DNA from: Pseudomonadota bacterium | GTDB taxonomy: Bacteria > Pseudomonadota > Gammaproteobacteria > Burkholderiales > Casimicrobiaceae | Length of the DNA: 42,551 nucleotides | Direction: 5' to 3' | NCBI GenBank assembly: GCA_009786025.1 | Contig: WQUA01000019.1 | Span: 1-42,551, forward strand | In this document: positions 8,596 to 16,499 of the stretch, piece after piece | Numbering within the stretch: the stretch's first letter is position 1 | Layout: the number at the start of each line of letters is the position of its first letter | Program-made: the position numbers and the translations under genes | Notes under the pieces: generated by a model | What the model was told of the DNA's origin: nothing | Databases searched by the model: none | The model's input: the letters and a program-made list of their open reading frames with translations, nothing else

Positions 8596-8625
8596 TCTTT
8601 GTACCCTTTACGCTCTTTGCGGTTA
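8596..8625 (-). repeat. CGCAAAGAA-type dispersed repeat, copy 2
   Basis: In reverse orientation this reads as the same A-rich repeat as 4401-4426 and 19276-19304, ending in CTCTTTGCGGTTAT on the plus strand. It is followed at once by a CTGGATTGCTT element, the same order seen in the yidC-mnmE gap. Confidence 0.65.
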
Positions 8626-8695
8626 TTTTCTGGATTGCTTTGTCACTCTGTTCTTCGCAAAGATGCGCGCTCCTTCGCTTATCCGGACGGCCCAC

Positions 8696-9232
8696 TCACT
8701 GCACCAGCGTTGTCTGACTTTGCTCTTGTTTCTCAAAGCGTTCCATCACCTCAGCGCAGTCCTTCGTTGGTGGCAATGATGCAAAGGATTCTGTTCGGCA
8801 GTATTGTATTTTCCTGATGTGATCGACGCAACTCATCGTCGGCTGTAATGAGAATCTATAAAGAGCGATCGCGTCCGGCTGGTATGTCGTTGGGGCGTCG
8901 AAATCTGCATTCCATCCGCGGCGGATCCCGGCCTGAAACGGAACGTATCCCTCTTTGCACACCCATAGTCCCATTTCGACGACCGCCTCGCCCAGGAAAG
9001 GAACGAATTCAAGCCGCTGCTTAGGAGCAAGCAGGATTTTGCCGTCGCGATCGCTGCGGGCGCGTGCAAAAGGCTCGCCAAAATGATTGAAAGCAACGGC
9101 GTTCTCCAGCGGCTCCCTTGTTTCTGCGTCAATGACCGTTGTTTCAAGTCCGTCGTGATCCACCACGAGCCGGGGAACACAACCGGTCATAAGAAGCGCC
9201 ACAAATACGGCCAGAATTCTGTACAGCATCAT
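8696..9232 (-). CDS. Putative lipoprotein of unknown function
   Basis: The 178-residue product has a short hydrophobic N-terminus ending in the lipobox LMTGC with the lipidated Cys at residue 18, so it should be exported and anchored by a lipid. Just after this comes a pattern (VIDAETREPLENAVAFN, then SDRDGKILL) resembling a small carboxypeptidase-regulatory-like beta-sandwich; this similarity is tentative. Two more cysteine-containing stretches near the C-terminus could form disulfides. The ATG at 9230-9232 is preferred over an upstream TTG because AAGGA lies 6 bp before it. It lies about 120 bp downstream of the DUF4261-like gene on the same strand. I do not recognise the family. Confidence 0.75.
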   Translation of the reverse strand: MMLYRILAVFVALLMTGCVPRLVVDHDGLETTVIDAETREPLENAVAFNHFGEPFARARSDRDGKILLAPKQRLEFVPFLGEAVVEMGLWVCKEGYVPFQAGIRRGWNADFDAPTTYQPDAIALYRFSLQPTMSCVDHIRKIQYCRTESFASLPPTKDCAEVMERFEKQEQSQTTLVQ

Positions 9233-9352
9233 CGTGATTCCTTGCAAACTTTAACTCAATGGGTGAATAAATAAGAGGGGCGCAGTAACCGTTAGCGCAC
9301 AAGGGCTGTCCAATTTATGTGAGCCGCGCCTTCGTGGTTTGGTCTTGCCGGC

Positions 9353-10240
9353 CTAACGATTGATCTCTTCTTGGGTAATCATCTCCAAAACCAGCACCCC
9401 CTGCGGCTCATGCAGGAAGCCTTCTGTTTCCAGTGGCGCACGGAGTTTGATGTAGGCGGTGTCATCGACCTGCATGGTGTGTCCGGCCGCCAGCTCGGCG
9501 CCGCTGCTGCGCTGATAACCCAGAATGTCGTTAAACAGCTCCGAATATTTCCCCCCTTCGTGGTGCCCCTCAGCCAGTGTGGCAAGGTTGTTGCAGCCGA
9601 GCGCTTCGGCGCCGTAGGTACGCATCCATACGCCTTGCACGCCTTCCACTTCATATTTGACAAACCCGCAGAAGATCGTAGTAAGCGGAAAACAGCGCAA
9701 CACATTCAGACTGTCGTCGCCCAACTCGGCGCGGGTAAACATACCGGCAGGCAACGAGGTTCGCGCTGTTTCGTTCACCACGCCCACGCCGCTGAACTCG
9801 GCCAGCGCGCCGGCCGCAGCGGCCAGTGCCACATATTGCTCCAGCGGGTCTTCCTCGAAGCCCGCGTAGTAAAGAATGATGTGACCGGTGTGGGCGCGCA
9901 CCTGCGCTTTCAATTCTGCCGAGTAGTGCGAAGGAGCGACACAGGCTTCCAGGGCTTCCCTGGGCATGGACGCATTGAACCCGACCATCGTCACAACGTG
10001 TTTTCCCCAGCCCGCCAGTCCGAAGGGCGCTTCCAAGCCGGGCTCCAGTTCGACGCGAGCCTCCCGCATGGAAGCGTGGTAAGCGCACAAGGCTCTGGTT
10101 AGCTCGCTTCCGTCGATGATCGGTGGGGAAGCGAATAAAACGGTCAAGCTGAGTGGGTGCTTGATCTCACTGTTCGCTGTTAACTTGCCGGTATCAGCGG
10201 CTTCTTCTTTACGGCCGAAGAAACGATTAAAAATACTCAT
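9353..10240 (-). CDS. DUF4261-like protein
   Basis: The 295-residue soluble protein starts with a short basic segment (MSIFNRFFGRKEE), followed by an alpha/beta region that I associate with the DUF4261 family (hydrophobic strands around LTVLFASPPI and HIILYYAGFEEDPLEQYVALA, and a C-terminal GVLVLEMITQEEINR). The family has no defined reaction; members are sometimes found near toxin-immunity or secretion genes, but nothing of that kind is next to it here. The start ATG at 10240 has a strong GGAGGG site 4 bp upstream. It is followed by the lipoprotein gene. The family assignment is from memory of its general pattern and should be treated as moderate. Confidence 0.7.
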   Translation of the reverse strand: MSIFNRFFGRKEEAADTGKLTANSEIKHPLSLTVLFASPPIIDGSELTRALCAYHASMREARVELEPGLEAPFGLAGWGKHVVTMVGFNASMPREALEACVAPSHYSAELKAQVRAHTGHIILYYAGFEEDPLEQYVALAAAAGALAEFSGVGVVNETARTSLPAGMFTRAELGDDSLNVLRCFPLTTIFCGFVKYEVEGVQGVWMRTYGAEALGCNNLATLAEGHHEGGKYSELFNDILGYQRSSGAELAAGHTMQVDDTAYIKLRAPLETEGFLHEPQGVLVLEMITQEEINR

Positions 10241-10490
10241 GAACCCTCCAATAAGTCGGCGCCAGGGAATAAAAAGGGAAATGTAACATCATTGCCTGCA
10301 GGCCAGCTCGCCGCAACCCCGCGAGTGCGTTTCGCTCCAACGGGATGCAACAAAATACCCGTTTTAACTTGGAGTTTTGTAAAAAATGGGGAACCGGTTT
10401 CCCAAAGGCTCTTTTGCCGTTCTTGAAGCCTTCCTCACGCTTTTGTATGAGGTGGTTTTCTGATCCCTGAAGCCTGATTCCCGGCCGCTG

Positions 10491-10523
10491 ATAACCCGTA
10501 ACCCTAAAAGGGGTACGGGTTAT
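10491..10523. promoter_or_regulatory. Long imperfect hairpin upstream of sucC
   Basis: ATAACCCGTA pairs with TACGGGTTAT, and after one mismatch CCC pairs with GGG around a TAAAA loop: 13 base pairs in all. It is followed by TATTAACC rather than a true T-run. It may be an operator or a weak terminator isolating sucCD; it lies about 50 bp before the probable -10 box. Confidence 0.45.
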
Positions 10524-10569
10524 TATTAACCCCACTTATAAAATACTTGGCGGCACAATCCGTATGAGG

Positions 10570-10578
10570 TGCTAGAAT
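10570..10578 (+). promoter_or_regulatory. Extended -10 promoter element of sucC
   Basis: TGCTAGAAT is an extended -10 (TGn plus TAGAAT, five of six bases). No good -35 lies at 17 bp, as is common when the extended motif is present. A start of transcription near 10585 would give a leader of about 50 nt. Confidence 0.5.
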
Positions 10579-10633
10579 CTGGCGCATTGTTTTTCGGGCG
10601 TCTTTTTTCAGCACCTTTCTGAAGAGGTTTATC

Positions 10634-11800
10634 GTGAAAATCCATGAGTATCAAGGCAAGGAAATTCTTAAAAAATTCAACGTCCCCGTGCCGCGCGGGC
10701 AAGTTGCGTTTTCTGTTGACGAAGCGGTGAAGGCCGCCGGAGCACTGGGTGGGCCGGTGTGGGTCGTCAAAGCGCAGATCCACGCAGGCGGGCGCGGCAA
10801 GGGCGGTGGCGTCAAGCTGGCGCGCTCGCTCGATGAAGTGCGCTCAATCGCGCAAGCGATGCTGGGAATGCAGCTTGTCACACACCAGACCGGGCCGGAA
10901 GGACAGAAAGTTCGTCGCTTGTGGATCGAGGACGGCGCCGACATCAAGAAAGAGTTTTACGCCGGGATCGTGATTGACCGCAACACGCAGACGCCGTGTT
11001 TGATGGTGTCGAGCGAAGGCGGTATGGACATCGAAGAAGTCGCTGCGAAAACGCCGGAGAAGATTCATAAAGTCTGGATCGATCCCGTCGCCGGCTTGAC
11101 CCAAACGCAGGCCGCCGCTGCGGCGCGGACGATAGGCATTCCCGAACCGTCACTGGCGCAGGCGGCGCAGGTGTTGCAAGGATTGTTTAAAGCGTTCTGG
11201 GAAACCGATGCCTCGCTGCTCGAAATCAACCCGCTGATTCTTGAAGGCAGCGGCGCGCTGAAAGCGCTTGACGCCAAGTTCAATTTCGACAGCAACGCAT
11301 TGTTCCGCCATCCAGAAATCGTTGCGTTGCGCGATCTGGACGAGGAAAACCCGGCGGAGATCGAAGCGTCGAAATACGATTTGTCTTACATCGCGCTCGA
11401 CGGCAATATTGGTTGCCTGGTCAACGGCGCCGGCTTGGCGATGGCGACGATGGACACGATCAAACTGTTCGGCGGTTCGCCTGCCAATTTTCTTGATGTC
11501 GGTGGCGGCGCGACAACCGAGAAGGTCACTGCTGCGTTCAAGATCATGTTGTCGAACAAGCAGGTCAAGGGAATTCTGGTCAACATTTTCGGCGGCATCA
11601 TGCGCTGCGACACGATTGCCGAGGGTGTCATTGCCGCAGCGCGGGAAGTGCATCTCGCCGTGCCGCTGGTTGTGCGGATGAAAGGCACCAACGAAGAGCT
11701 CGGCAAACGGCTACTCAAAGAATCCGGCCTGCCGATCATTCCGGCGGATAACATGGGCGAAGCGGCGCAGAAAATCGTTGACGCCGTAGCGGCGCGATAA
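10634..11800 (+). CDS. sucC: Succinyl-CoA synthetase (ADP-forming) beta subunit
   Basis: With SucD it converts succinyl-CoA to succinate and makes ATP in the TCA cycle. The 388-residue ATP-grasp protein starts [15 protein letters not shown], has the nucleotide-binding loop [11 protein letters not shown] at 51-61, LLEINPLIL near 196-204 and the C-terminal [16 protein letters not shown] that forms part of the active site with SucD. Length matches the family. The start codon is GTG at 10634 with GAGG 6 bp upstream. It is 19 bp from sucD and clearly one operon. No other TCA genes are in the window. Confidence 0.98.
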   Translation: MKIHEYQGKEILKKFNVPVPRGQVAFSVDEAVKAAGALGGPVWVVKAQIHAGGRGKGGGVKLARSLDEVRSIAQAMLGMQLVTHQTGPEGQKVRRLWIEDGADIKKEFYAGIVIDRNTQTPCLMVSSEGGMDIEEVAAKTPEKIHKVWIDPVAGLTQTQAAAAARTIGIPEPSLAQAAQVLQGLFKAFWETDASLLEINPLILEGSGALKALDAKFNFDSNALFRHPEIVALRDLDEENPAEIEASKYDLSYIALDGNIGCLVNGAGLAMATMDTIKLFGGSPANFLDVGGGATTEKVTAAFKIMLSNKQVKGILVNIFGGIMRCDTIAEGVIAAAREVHLAVPLVVRMKGTNEELGKRLLKESGLPIIPADNMGEAAQKIVDAVAAR

Positions 11801-11819
11801 GGCGATAAGGAGAATAACG

Positions 11820-12701
11820 ATGGCGATTCTGATCAATAAAAACACCCGCGTGATGACGCAGGGCATGACCGGCAAGACCGGCCAGTTTCATACCAAAATG
11901 TGTCGCGACTACGCGAACGGCAAACAGTGCTTCGTGGCTGGTGTCAACCCGAAGAAAGCGGGCGAGATATTTGAAGAGGTGCCGGTGTATGCCTCAGTGG
12001 CTGACGCGAAGAAAGCGACCGGCGCGACTGTCAGCGTGATTTATGTGCCGCCCGCCGGCGCTGCCGAAGCGATCTGGGAAGCGGTCGCCGCTGATCTCGC
12101 GCTGGTGATCTGCATTACCGAAGGGATTCCGGTGCGCGACATGGTGATGGTGCGCGATCGGATGCGCAAGGAAAACCGCAAGACCTTACTAATCGGCCCG
12201 AACTGTCCCGGCGTGATCACGCCCGACGAAATCAAAATTGGCATCATGCCCGGCCACATTCACAAAAAAGGCCGGATCGGCGTGGTGTCGCGCTCCGGGA
12301 CGCTGACTTACGAGGCCGTGGCGCAACTGACCGAGCTGGGACTTGGGCAATCAAGCGCCGTTGGCATCGGCGGTGATCCGGTCAACGGTTTGAAGCACCG
12401 CGATGTGCTCGAACTGTTCAATAACGACCCCGACACCGACGCCGTGGTGATGATCGGCGAAATCGGTGGCTCCGACGAAGAAGAGGCGGCGCGCTGGGCG
12501 CGTGACCACATGAAAAAGCCGGTGGTCGGCTTCATCGCTGGCGTTACCGCGCCTCCCGGCAAGCGGATGGGCCACGCCGGCGCCATCATCTCCGGTGGGC
12601 AGGGAACGGCGCAGGAAAAGCTCGCTGTGCTGGAAGATTGTCGCATCAAGACGACAAAAAACCCCGCCGAAATCGGGCGATTGCTGAAATCCGTGCTTTA
12701 A
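11820..12701 (+). CDS. sucD: Succinyl-CoA synthetase alpha subunit
   Basis: Carries the CoA-binding Rossmann domain and the phosphohistidine of succinyl-CoA synthetase. The 293-residue protein begins [21 protein letters not shown], as usual, has [12 protein letters not shown] in the middle, and ends with [18 protein letters not shown], where His252 is the phosphorylated residue. AAGGAG lies 8 bp before the ATG. It partners with SucC just upstream. The PP2C phosphatase gene follows 30 bp or more later on the same strand and could be read from the same transcript. Confidence 0.98.
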   Translation: MAILINKNTRVMTQGMTGKTGQFHTKMCRDYANGKQCFVAGVNPKKAGEIFEEVPVYASVADAKKATGATVSVIYVPPAGAAEAIWEAVAADLALVICITEGIPVRDMVMVRDRMRKENRKTLLIGPNCPGVITPDEIKIGIMPGHIHKKGRIGVVSRSGTLTYEAVAQLTELGLGQSSAVGIGGDPVNGLKHRDVLELFNNDPDTDAVVMIGEIGGSDEEEAARWARDHMKKPVVGFIAGVTAPPGKRMGHAGAIISGGQGTAQEKLAVLEDCRIKTTKNPAEIGRLLKSVL

Positions 12702-12731
12702 ATACCACAGCGCGTTCCACGACACGAGAAC

Positions 12732-13640
12732 GTGCATAATAGAGGGGAAAGCGGCAGAAAAAACATGTTAAAGTGTTTCTTTTCGCCGCTTCTTCTTTTC
12801 AAAATGTTGAGTGCCTCCGAGCGCACGCATTTCACGATGGCCAGTCAGACCGACACCGGTTTGGTGCGCGATCACAATGAGGATGTCGTTCTGATCGACG
12901 ACCGCATCGGACTGGCGCTCCTCGCCGACGGTATGGGCGGCTATAACGCCGGAGAAATCGCCGCTCGTATGGCAGTGGACATTATCGCCGAAGGCGTCGC
13001 GCAGGCCTTTGACGCACAAAGAAGCGGCGAGACGCTGGATAAAATCGACCCGGCCACCGGTTTGTCGCAAGCGGGGCTGATATTGCGCAGCCAGATTCTG
13101 CGCGCCAATGAAGCCATTTTCGAGTCTGCACTTAACAATCCCGAGTATGAGGGAATGGGAACAACGGTTGTCGCCGTTTTATTGACCGGTCGTCGGCTGG
13201 TGGTGGCGCACGTCGGCGATTCGCGGTGTTATCGCTTACGGAGAGGCGTTCTGGTTGCGTTGACGCGTGATCACTCGTTGCTGCAGGAGCAGATTGATTG
13301 CGGCGAATGGAAGGAAGAGTCAGCCAGGAACTTTCCCCACAAGAATCTGGTTACCCGGGCGCTCGGCGCCGAGCGTTATGCGCAAGTCGATCTTGCCGAG
13401 CATTTTACCGAGGCGGGTGACCTGTATCTTTTGTGTTCGGATGGGTTGACGGATATGCTTGATTCCTCGCAAATAGTACGGGTGTTGTTGGAAAAGACCG
13501 ACGATCTTGCGCGGAAAACGGTGTTGCTGATCCGGGCGGCAAACGAACAAGGTGGGCGCGACAACATTTCCGTGGCCCTGATTGACGTCTCCGACCCGGA
13601 CAGTCGCCCGGCGGTGATCCGCAAACGAAAAGCGGCATGA
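12732..13640 (+). CDS. PP2C-family serine/threonine protein phosphatase
   Basis: Removes phosphate from Ser/Thr residues using two Mn2+ or Mg2+ ions. The core motifs are present in order: GLVRDHNEDV, LLADGMGGYNAGEIA, YEGMGTTVVAVLL, VVAHVGDSRCYRLRRG, LTRDHSLLQ, LLCSDGLTDML and GGRDNISVALI, so the metal-binding aspartates are intact. The start is uncertain: GTG 12732 gives 302 residues, and ATG 12765 or ATG 12804 would remove 11 or 24 residues of non-conserved hydrophobic sequence. No Ser/Thr kinase is nearby, but an FHA protein, a phosphothreonine reader, is encoded downstream, joined by a chain of tiny ORFs. The pair probably forms a small phospho-signalling module; its targets are unknown. 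Confidence 0.9.
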   Translation: MHNRGESGRKNMLKCFFSPLLLFKMLSASERTHFTMASQTDTGLVRDHNEDVVLIDDRIGLALLADGMGGYNAGEIAARMAVDIIAEGVAQAFDAQRSGETLDKIDPATGLSQAGLILRSQILRANEAIFESALNNPEYEGMGTTVVAVLLTGRRLVVAHVGDSRCYRLRRGVLVALTRDHSLLQEQIDCGEWKEESARNFPHKNLVTRALGAERYAQVDLAEHFTEAGDLYLLCSDGLTDMLDSSQIVRVLLEKTDDLARKTVLLIRAANEQGGRDNISVALIDVSDPDSRPAVIRKRKAA

Positions 13641-13851
13641 ATATGAAAGCATGAAAGCACACACCAACGGAAGCACAAAGGAGAGCGTAAGTTAATGGCA
13701 AACCCGGTGGCAGTTTTAGCAACAAGTCCGAAAAAGGTTAGGATCGTTTCGCTTTTTTAATGCAGGAAACCGCATGATGCGGGAACCTCTAGATATAGAA
13801 AACCGCCCAATGCAGGAAACTTCTCGATGTAGGAAACCGCTTTATGCCTAA
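13637..13851 (+). other. Unbroken chain of five overlapping micro-ORFs linking the PP2C and FHA genes
   Basis: The PP2C stop TGA (13638-13640) overlaps an ATG at 13637. From there ORFs follow with stop and start overlapping each time: 13637-13654 (5 codons), 13651-13695 (14 codons), 13695-13760 (21 codons), 13760-13777 (5 codons) and 13777-13851 (24 codons), the last overlapping the FHA start at 13844 by 8 nt. The junctions are ATGA, ATGA, TAATG, TAATG and TGATG. Only the 21-codon ORF has a clear ribosome site (AAAGGAG, 13677-13683). The peptides show no homology I recognise; I infer a coupling device rather than functional peptides. Confidence 0.6.
13760..13843 (+). repeat. Five-copy 17-bp tandem repeat carrying AGGA plus ATG, ending at the FHA start
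   Basis: Units are ATGCAGGAAACCGCATG (13760-13776), ATGCGGGAACCTCTAG (13777-13792, 16 bp), ATATAGAAAACCGCCCA (13793-13809), ATGCAGGAAACTTCTCG (13810-13826) and ATGTAGGAAACCGCTTT (13827-13843). The FHA ATG at 13844 falls exactly where a sixth unit would start. Each good unit offers an AGGA about 9 bp before the next unit's ATG. Confidence 0.8.
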
Positions 13852-14851
13852 ATTGCTTCTTTTTTTACTGGATGGCAGCGCCCGCGAAGTGCTGTTCGAC
13901 AAAGACCGGATCACCATCGGTCGGCGTAGCGACAACGATGTCACATTGCCTTACCCGGCAGTGAGCGGTCGTCATGCTGTTATTTCGTATCTGTCGGCGG
14001 ACAAGTGTTTTGTCGAAGATCTGAAAAGCACCAACGGTACGCTGTTGAACAGCGTACCGATTTTCGAGCGGCGACAACTGAAGGACCGCGACCAGATCGA
14101 CATCGGCGGCCAAAAATTCGTATTCCTCGAAGGAAAGAAGCCGGCTGAGAGCGCAAAGAGCAAAGACACCGGAAATGCGGCGAAGCCGGGCGCGCGCGTT
14201 GCGAAGGGCGACGAACATCAGCCCACCGAAGAGGCTTCCCCCTCGCTGTCGCTGACGGGGGCGCACGAATACCTGAGCGCGCGGCCGACTGTTCCCGGCG
14301 CGTCGGAACCGCTGACCGAAGAAGACCTTGAGGAAGAAGAGGCGATCAGTGGGCTACACTTCCCGACCATCATCAAAACCTCGTCCGATGAGGATTCCCC
14401 GCGTCCACAGGCCAACAAGGAGCCGGCGCCTCTACCGACGCTGGACACCGAGCTGGTGCCGCCCCCGCTTGAAGACGACCTCCCGAGCACTACTCCGCCG
14501 CAGCCACTCGAAGAGCCGACCTATCGGTTGCCGCCGCCAGTGGCTTCGCTCACCGCCACCGCCGGCCCGAACAACCACCGTCAGTTGCTGCTGCGTTACG
14601 GCGAATACGTATTGGGACGTCCCGGTTATCAACTGGCCGTGATCCGGGTTGACGAAGAAGGATGTCGCCTGCTGCCGATGGAGGGCGAACCGCCGATTGA
14701 ACTGCGCGGACAAACCGTTCCGGCAGACGGCATTTTGCTGGCCGACAAGGACACTTTTACCGTGGGGCGCTCGCCGCTGTTGTTTGAATTAAGCAAACCG
14801 AAAATCGAGTCGGACGACATCCAGGATCAGGTGATTGCGGGCGACGATTAG
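13844..14851 (+). CDS. FHA domain protein
   Basis: FHA domains bind phosphothreonine peptides. The 335-residue protein has one N-terminal FHA domain at about 1-96 with the hallmark residues: ITIGRRSDNDVTLP at 23-36, SGRH at 41-44 and STNGT at 62-66. A long acidic, proline-rich linker (about 97-235) follows, then a C-terminal segment from about 240 (LLLRYGEYVLGRPGYQLAVI) that looks like a small beta-rich domain ending in GRSPLLFEL, possibly a degenerate second FHA-like fold. The ATG at 13844 has AGGA 9 bp upstream inside the tandem repeat. It is probably co-transcribed with the PP2C gene, which could remove the phosphate marks it reads. Confidence 0.9.
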   Translation: MPKLLLFLLDGSAREVLFDKDRITIGRRSDNDVTLPYPAVSGRHAVISYLSADKCFVEDLKSTNGTLLNSVPIFERRQLKDRDQIDIGGQKFVFLEGKKPAESAKSKDTGNAAKPGARVAKGDEHQPTEEASPSLSLTGAHEYLSARPTVPGASEPLTEEDLEEEEAISGLHFPTIIKTSSDEDSPRPQANKEPAPLPTLDTELVPPPLEDDLPSTTPPQPLEEPTYRLPPPVASLTATAGPNNHRQLLLRYGEYVLGRPGYQLAVIRVDEEGCRLLPMEGEPPIELRGQTVPADGILLADKDTFTVGRSPLLFELSKPKIESDDIQDQVIAGDD

Positions 14852-14872
14852 AATGAGGTGTATGATTCTCGC

Positions 14873-15382
14873 GTGACTTTTCGATTTCTTGCCCTCGTTG
14901 TTTGCTGGATGCTGAGCTTCGCTGCTGGCGCTGCCTCCGTTGGCGTCGATGCCTTCGCTCAATCGGTGCTTCTCGGTATGCAGCTGTCAGCAAAGCATGG
15001 CGAGAGCAAAGGTACGATTCCAGACGCACAGAACGCGTGTATTCAGGCGTTGACGCCCAGCGCTTTCTACAATGTTGTGGAAAAGGTGATGGTCTCCGCT
15101 TTTACTCCGGAGGAGTTTGCCGCCATCAATCGCTTCCTGAGCACCTCCGTGGGGCAGAAATACCTGAAGCTTGGCTTGCTTCGCCTTTATTCATCGGTTG
15201 GCGAAAAAGCACCGGAACCGCTTCCTGACTTTTCTGATTCGGAGTACCGTGAGCTGGAGTCATTCGCCGCCACATCGGCGGGGCGCGCCCTTATTACGCG
15301 GCAAGTGATGCAGTCCGAAGCCGCAAGACAGGCGTACAACGAACGTATTCGTGAACTCATAAAAAGCTGTCGTGAAAAGTAA
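14873..15382 (+). CDS. Secreted DUF2059-like protein
   Basis: The product has a signal-peptide-like N-terminus (hydrophobic LALVVCWMLSFAAG, cleavage near AAS) followed by about 140 mainly helical residues. The stretch FTPEEFAAINRFLSTSVGQKYLK resembles the DUF2059 pattern of small periplasmic proteins; no function is known. Two cysteines (in ACIQ and SCREK) remain in the mature part. GTG 14873 gives 169 residues and a compact signal peptide; GTG 14858 would add five residues. A 7-codon ORF starting at ATG 14853 ends in TGA 14874-14876, overlapping GTG 14873 as GTGA, which suggests coupling to the FHA gene just upstream. Confidence 0.7.
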   Translation: MTFRFLALVVCWMLSFAAGAASVGVDAFAQSVLLGMQLSAKHGESKGTIPDAQNACIQALTPSAFYNVVEKVMVSAFTPEEFAAINRFLSTSVGQKYLKLGLLRLYSSVGEKAPEPLPDFSDSEYRELESFAATSAGRALITRQVMQSEAARQAYNERIRELIKSCREK

Positions 15383-15630
15383 GGCGCCATAACTTGAGAT
15401 AAAGCGCAGCTTTATGCCGCGGGTGAAGCGGGAGGCAGGGAGACGGTAAAGCGGGATCGATTTCTTAGACGGCTTTCTTGTCCGCAAGCTGTTCGCCAAT
15501 CGGGCAGACTCGGCGCGGCCAGGCTTCAACGAATGCATTATGTGACGAAAATCTTTACTGTATCTTTACTGAGGCCGCCCGGAAAAGAGCGTAGTATTTC
15601 ATTTCCATTAACTCTTTGGGAGAAAACGCT

Positions 15631-16389
15631 ATGTACCGCATGCTCACCGCCAGTGGCAAGGTATTATCTGCTCTGGTTCTTTTTGCTTGCTTGACCGTCG
15701 GCAGTAAAGCTGGCTTGCTTGATAATGTAGGCGCTGCCATTGACGCAACCAAGGCGGTCACCGTCAGCGATGCCGATTTGCAAAACGCGACTCGACAGAT
15801 GATGGTTCAAATGGATCAAAAAAATCACGTTGCGCCGGCAAGCGATAAATACGGCAAGCGGCTGGTCGGCCTGACCAATGGCTTGACCAACGAAGACGGC
15901 TTGAAACTCAACTTTAAAGTCTATCTGGTCAAAGACATCAACGCTTTCGCTACTCCGGACGGCAGCATCCGCGTCTTTGCGGGACTGATGGACAAAATGA
16001 CCGACGACGAACTGCGCTTTGTTATTGGCCATGAAATAGGCCATGTGAAGCTTGGCCACAGCCTGAAAGCGACCCGGACGGCGTATATGGCCTCCGCCGC
16101 CGCCAAAGTCGCAAACGCAAACACCAAGCTGAATGCCCAACAGCTCACCGATCTGGCCGAGAAGCTCGTGAACGCGCAGTTCTCCCAGAGCCAGGAATCC
16201 GAATCGGATGCCTATGGTGTGGCTCTCCTGAAACGGCACAAATACAATCTGGCCGCCGCCGAAAGCTCGATGCGCAAGCTGGCTGAGCTGGACGGTACGG
16301 CGTCGGGCGCGAGCAGCAGCATGTTTTCCAGCCATCCCGGCTCCAAACAGCGCGCCGAAAAGATTCACGAACTGATTGCAGCAAAGTGA
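15631..16389 (+). CDS. M48-family zinc metalloprotease, exported
   Basis: A membrane-associated or periplasmic peptidase of the HtpX/BepA/LoiP kind. The 252-residue protein starts with a signal segment; LFACLTVG at about 17-24 has a Cys but is a weak lipobox. It then has the zinc motif HEIGH at 134-138 followed by VKLGH, with the third ligand Glu191 in ESESDAYGV. The body is short, without TPR repeats, so it resembles LoiP/YcaL-type proteases that act on misassembled envelope proteins. The ATG at 15631 was chosen because GGGAGA lies 8 bp upstream; the longer form adds only five residues. It sits just before rpmH and is followed by a strong terminator. Confidence 0.92.
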   Translation: MYRMLTASGKVLSALVLFACLTVGSKAGLLDNVGAAIDATKAVTVSDADLQNATRQMMVQMDQKNHVAPASDKYGKRLVGLTNGLTNEDGLKLNFKVYLVKDINAFATPDGSIRVFAGLMDKMTDDELRFVIGHEIGHVKLGHSLKATRTAYMASAAAKVANANTKLNAQQLTDLAEKLVNAQFSQSQESESDAYGVALLKRHKYNLAAAESSMRKLAELDGTASGASSSMFSSHPGSKQRAEKIHELIAAK

Positions 16390-16499
16390 GGATTCGATTA
16401 GGGTAACTGCTTGATTTTCGTGTTTGAAGAGGCGCTTGCACCCATTTAGCATCATCAGCAAAACCGTTCGACGCGCCTCCTGTATGTCTTCGTCCTTCT

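Larger units (their letters stand above)
8346..8695. other. Gap upstream of metX with mosaic repeats
   Basis: The part nearest metX (8346-8460) should hold its promoter, but I cannot pick clear elements. The rest contains a perfect 26-bp palindromic hairpin (8537-8562), a CTTTGCGCCCTCGCGCGAG stretch (8571-8589), a CGCAAAGAA-type repeat in reverse orientation (8596-8625) and the beginning of a CTGGATTGCTT repeat (8630-8640). Short ORFs across it are repeat-derived. Confidence 0.65.
10241..10633. other. Divergent control region between the DUF4261-like gene and sucC
   Basis: No gene is supported; a 102-codon minus-strand ORF has no family features. The region holds the GGAGGG ribosome site of the minus-strand gene, a heptad-type stretch with CTGATCC, CTGAAGC and CTGATTC (10460-10480), a strong hairpin (10491-10523) and the sucC promoter (10570-10578). 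Confidence 0.6.

Noticed and set aside
9371..10102. Plus-strand ORF of 243 codons opposite the DUF4261-like gene
   Set aside because: Antisense shadow; the minus-strand frame has a strong ribosome site and coherent protein pattern, the plus frame has neither.
10227..10535. Minus-strand ORF of 102 codons upstream of the DUF4261-like gene
   Set aside because: No ribosome site or domain; it covers the sucC upstream hairpin and heptad repeat.
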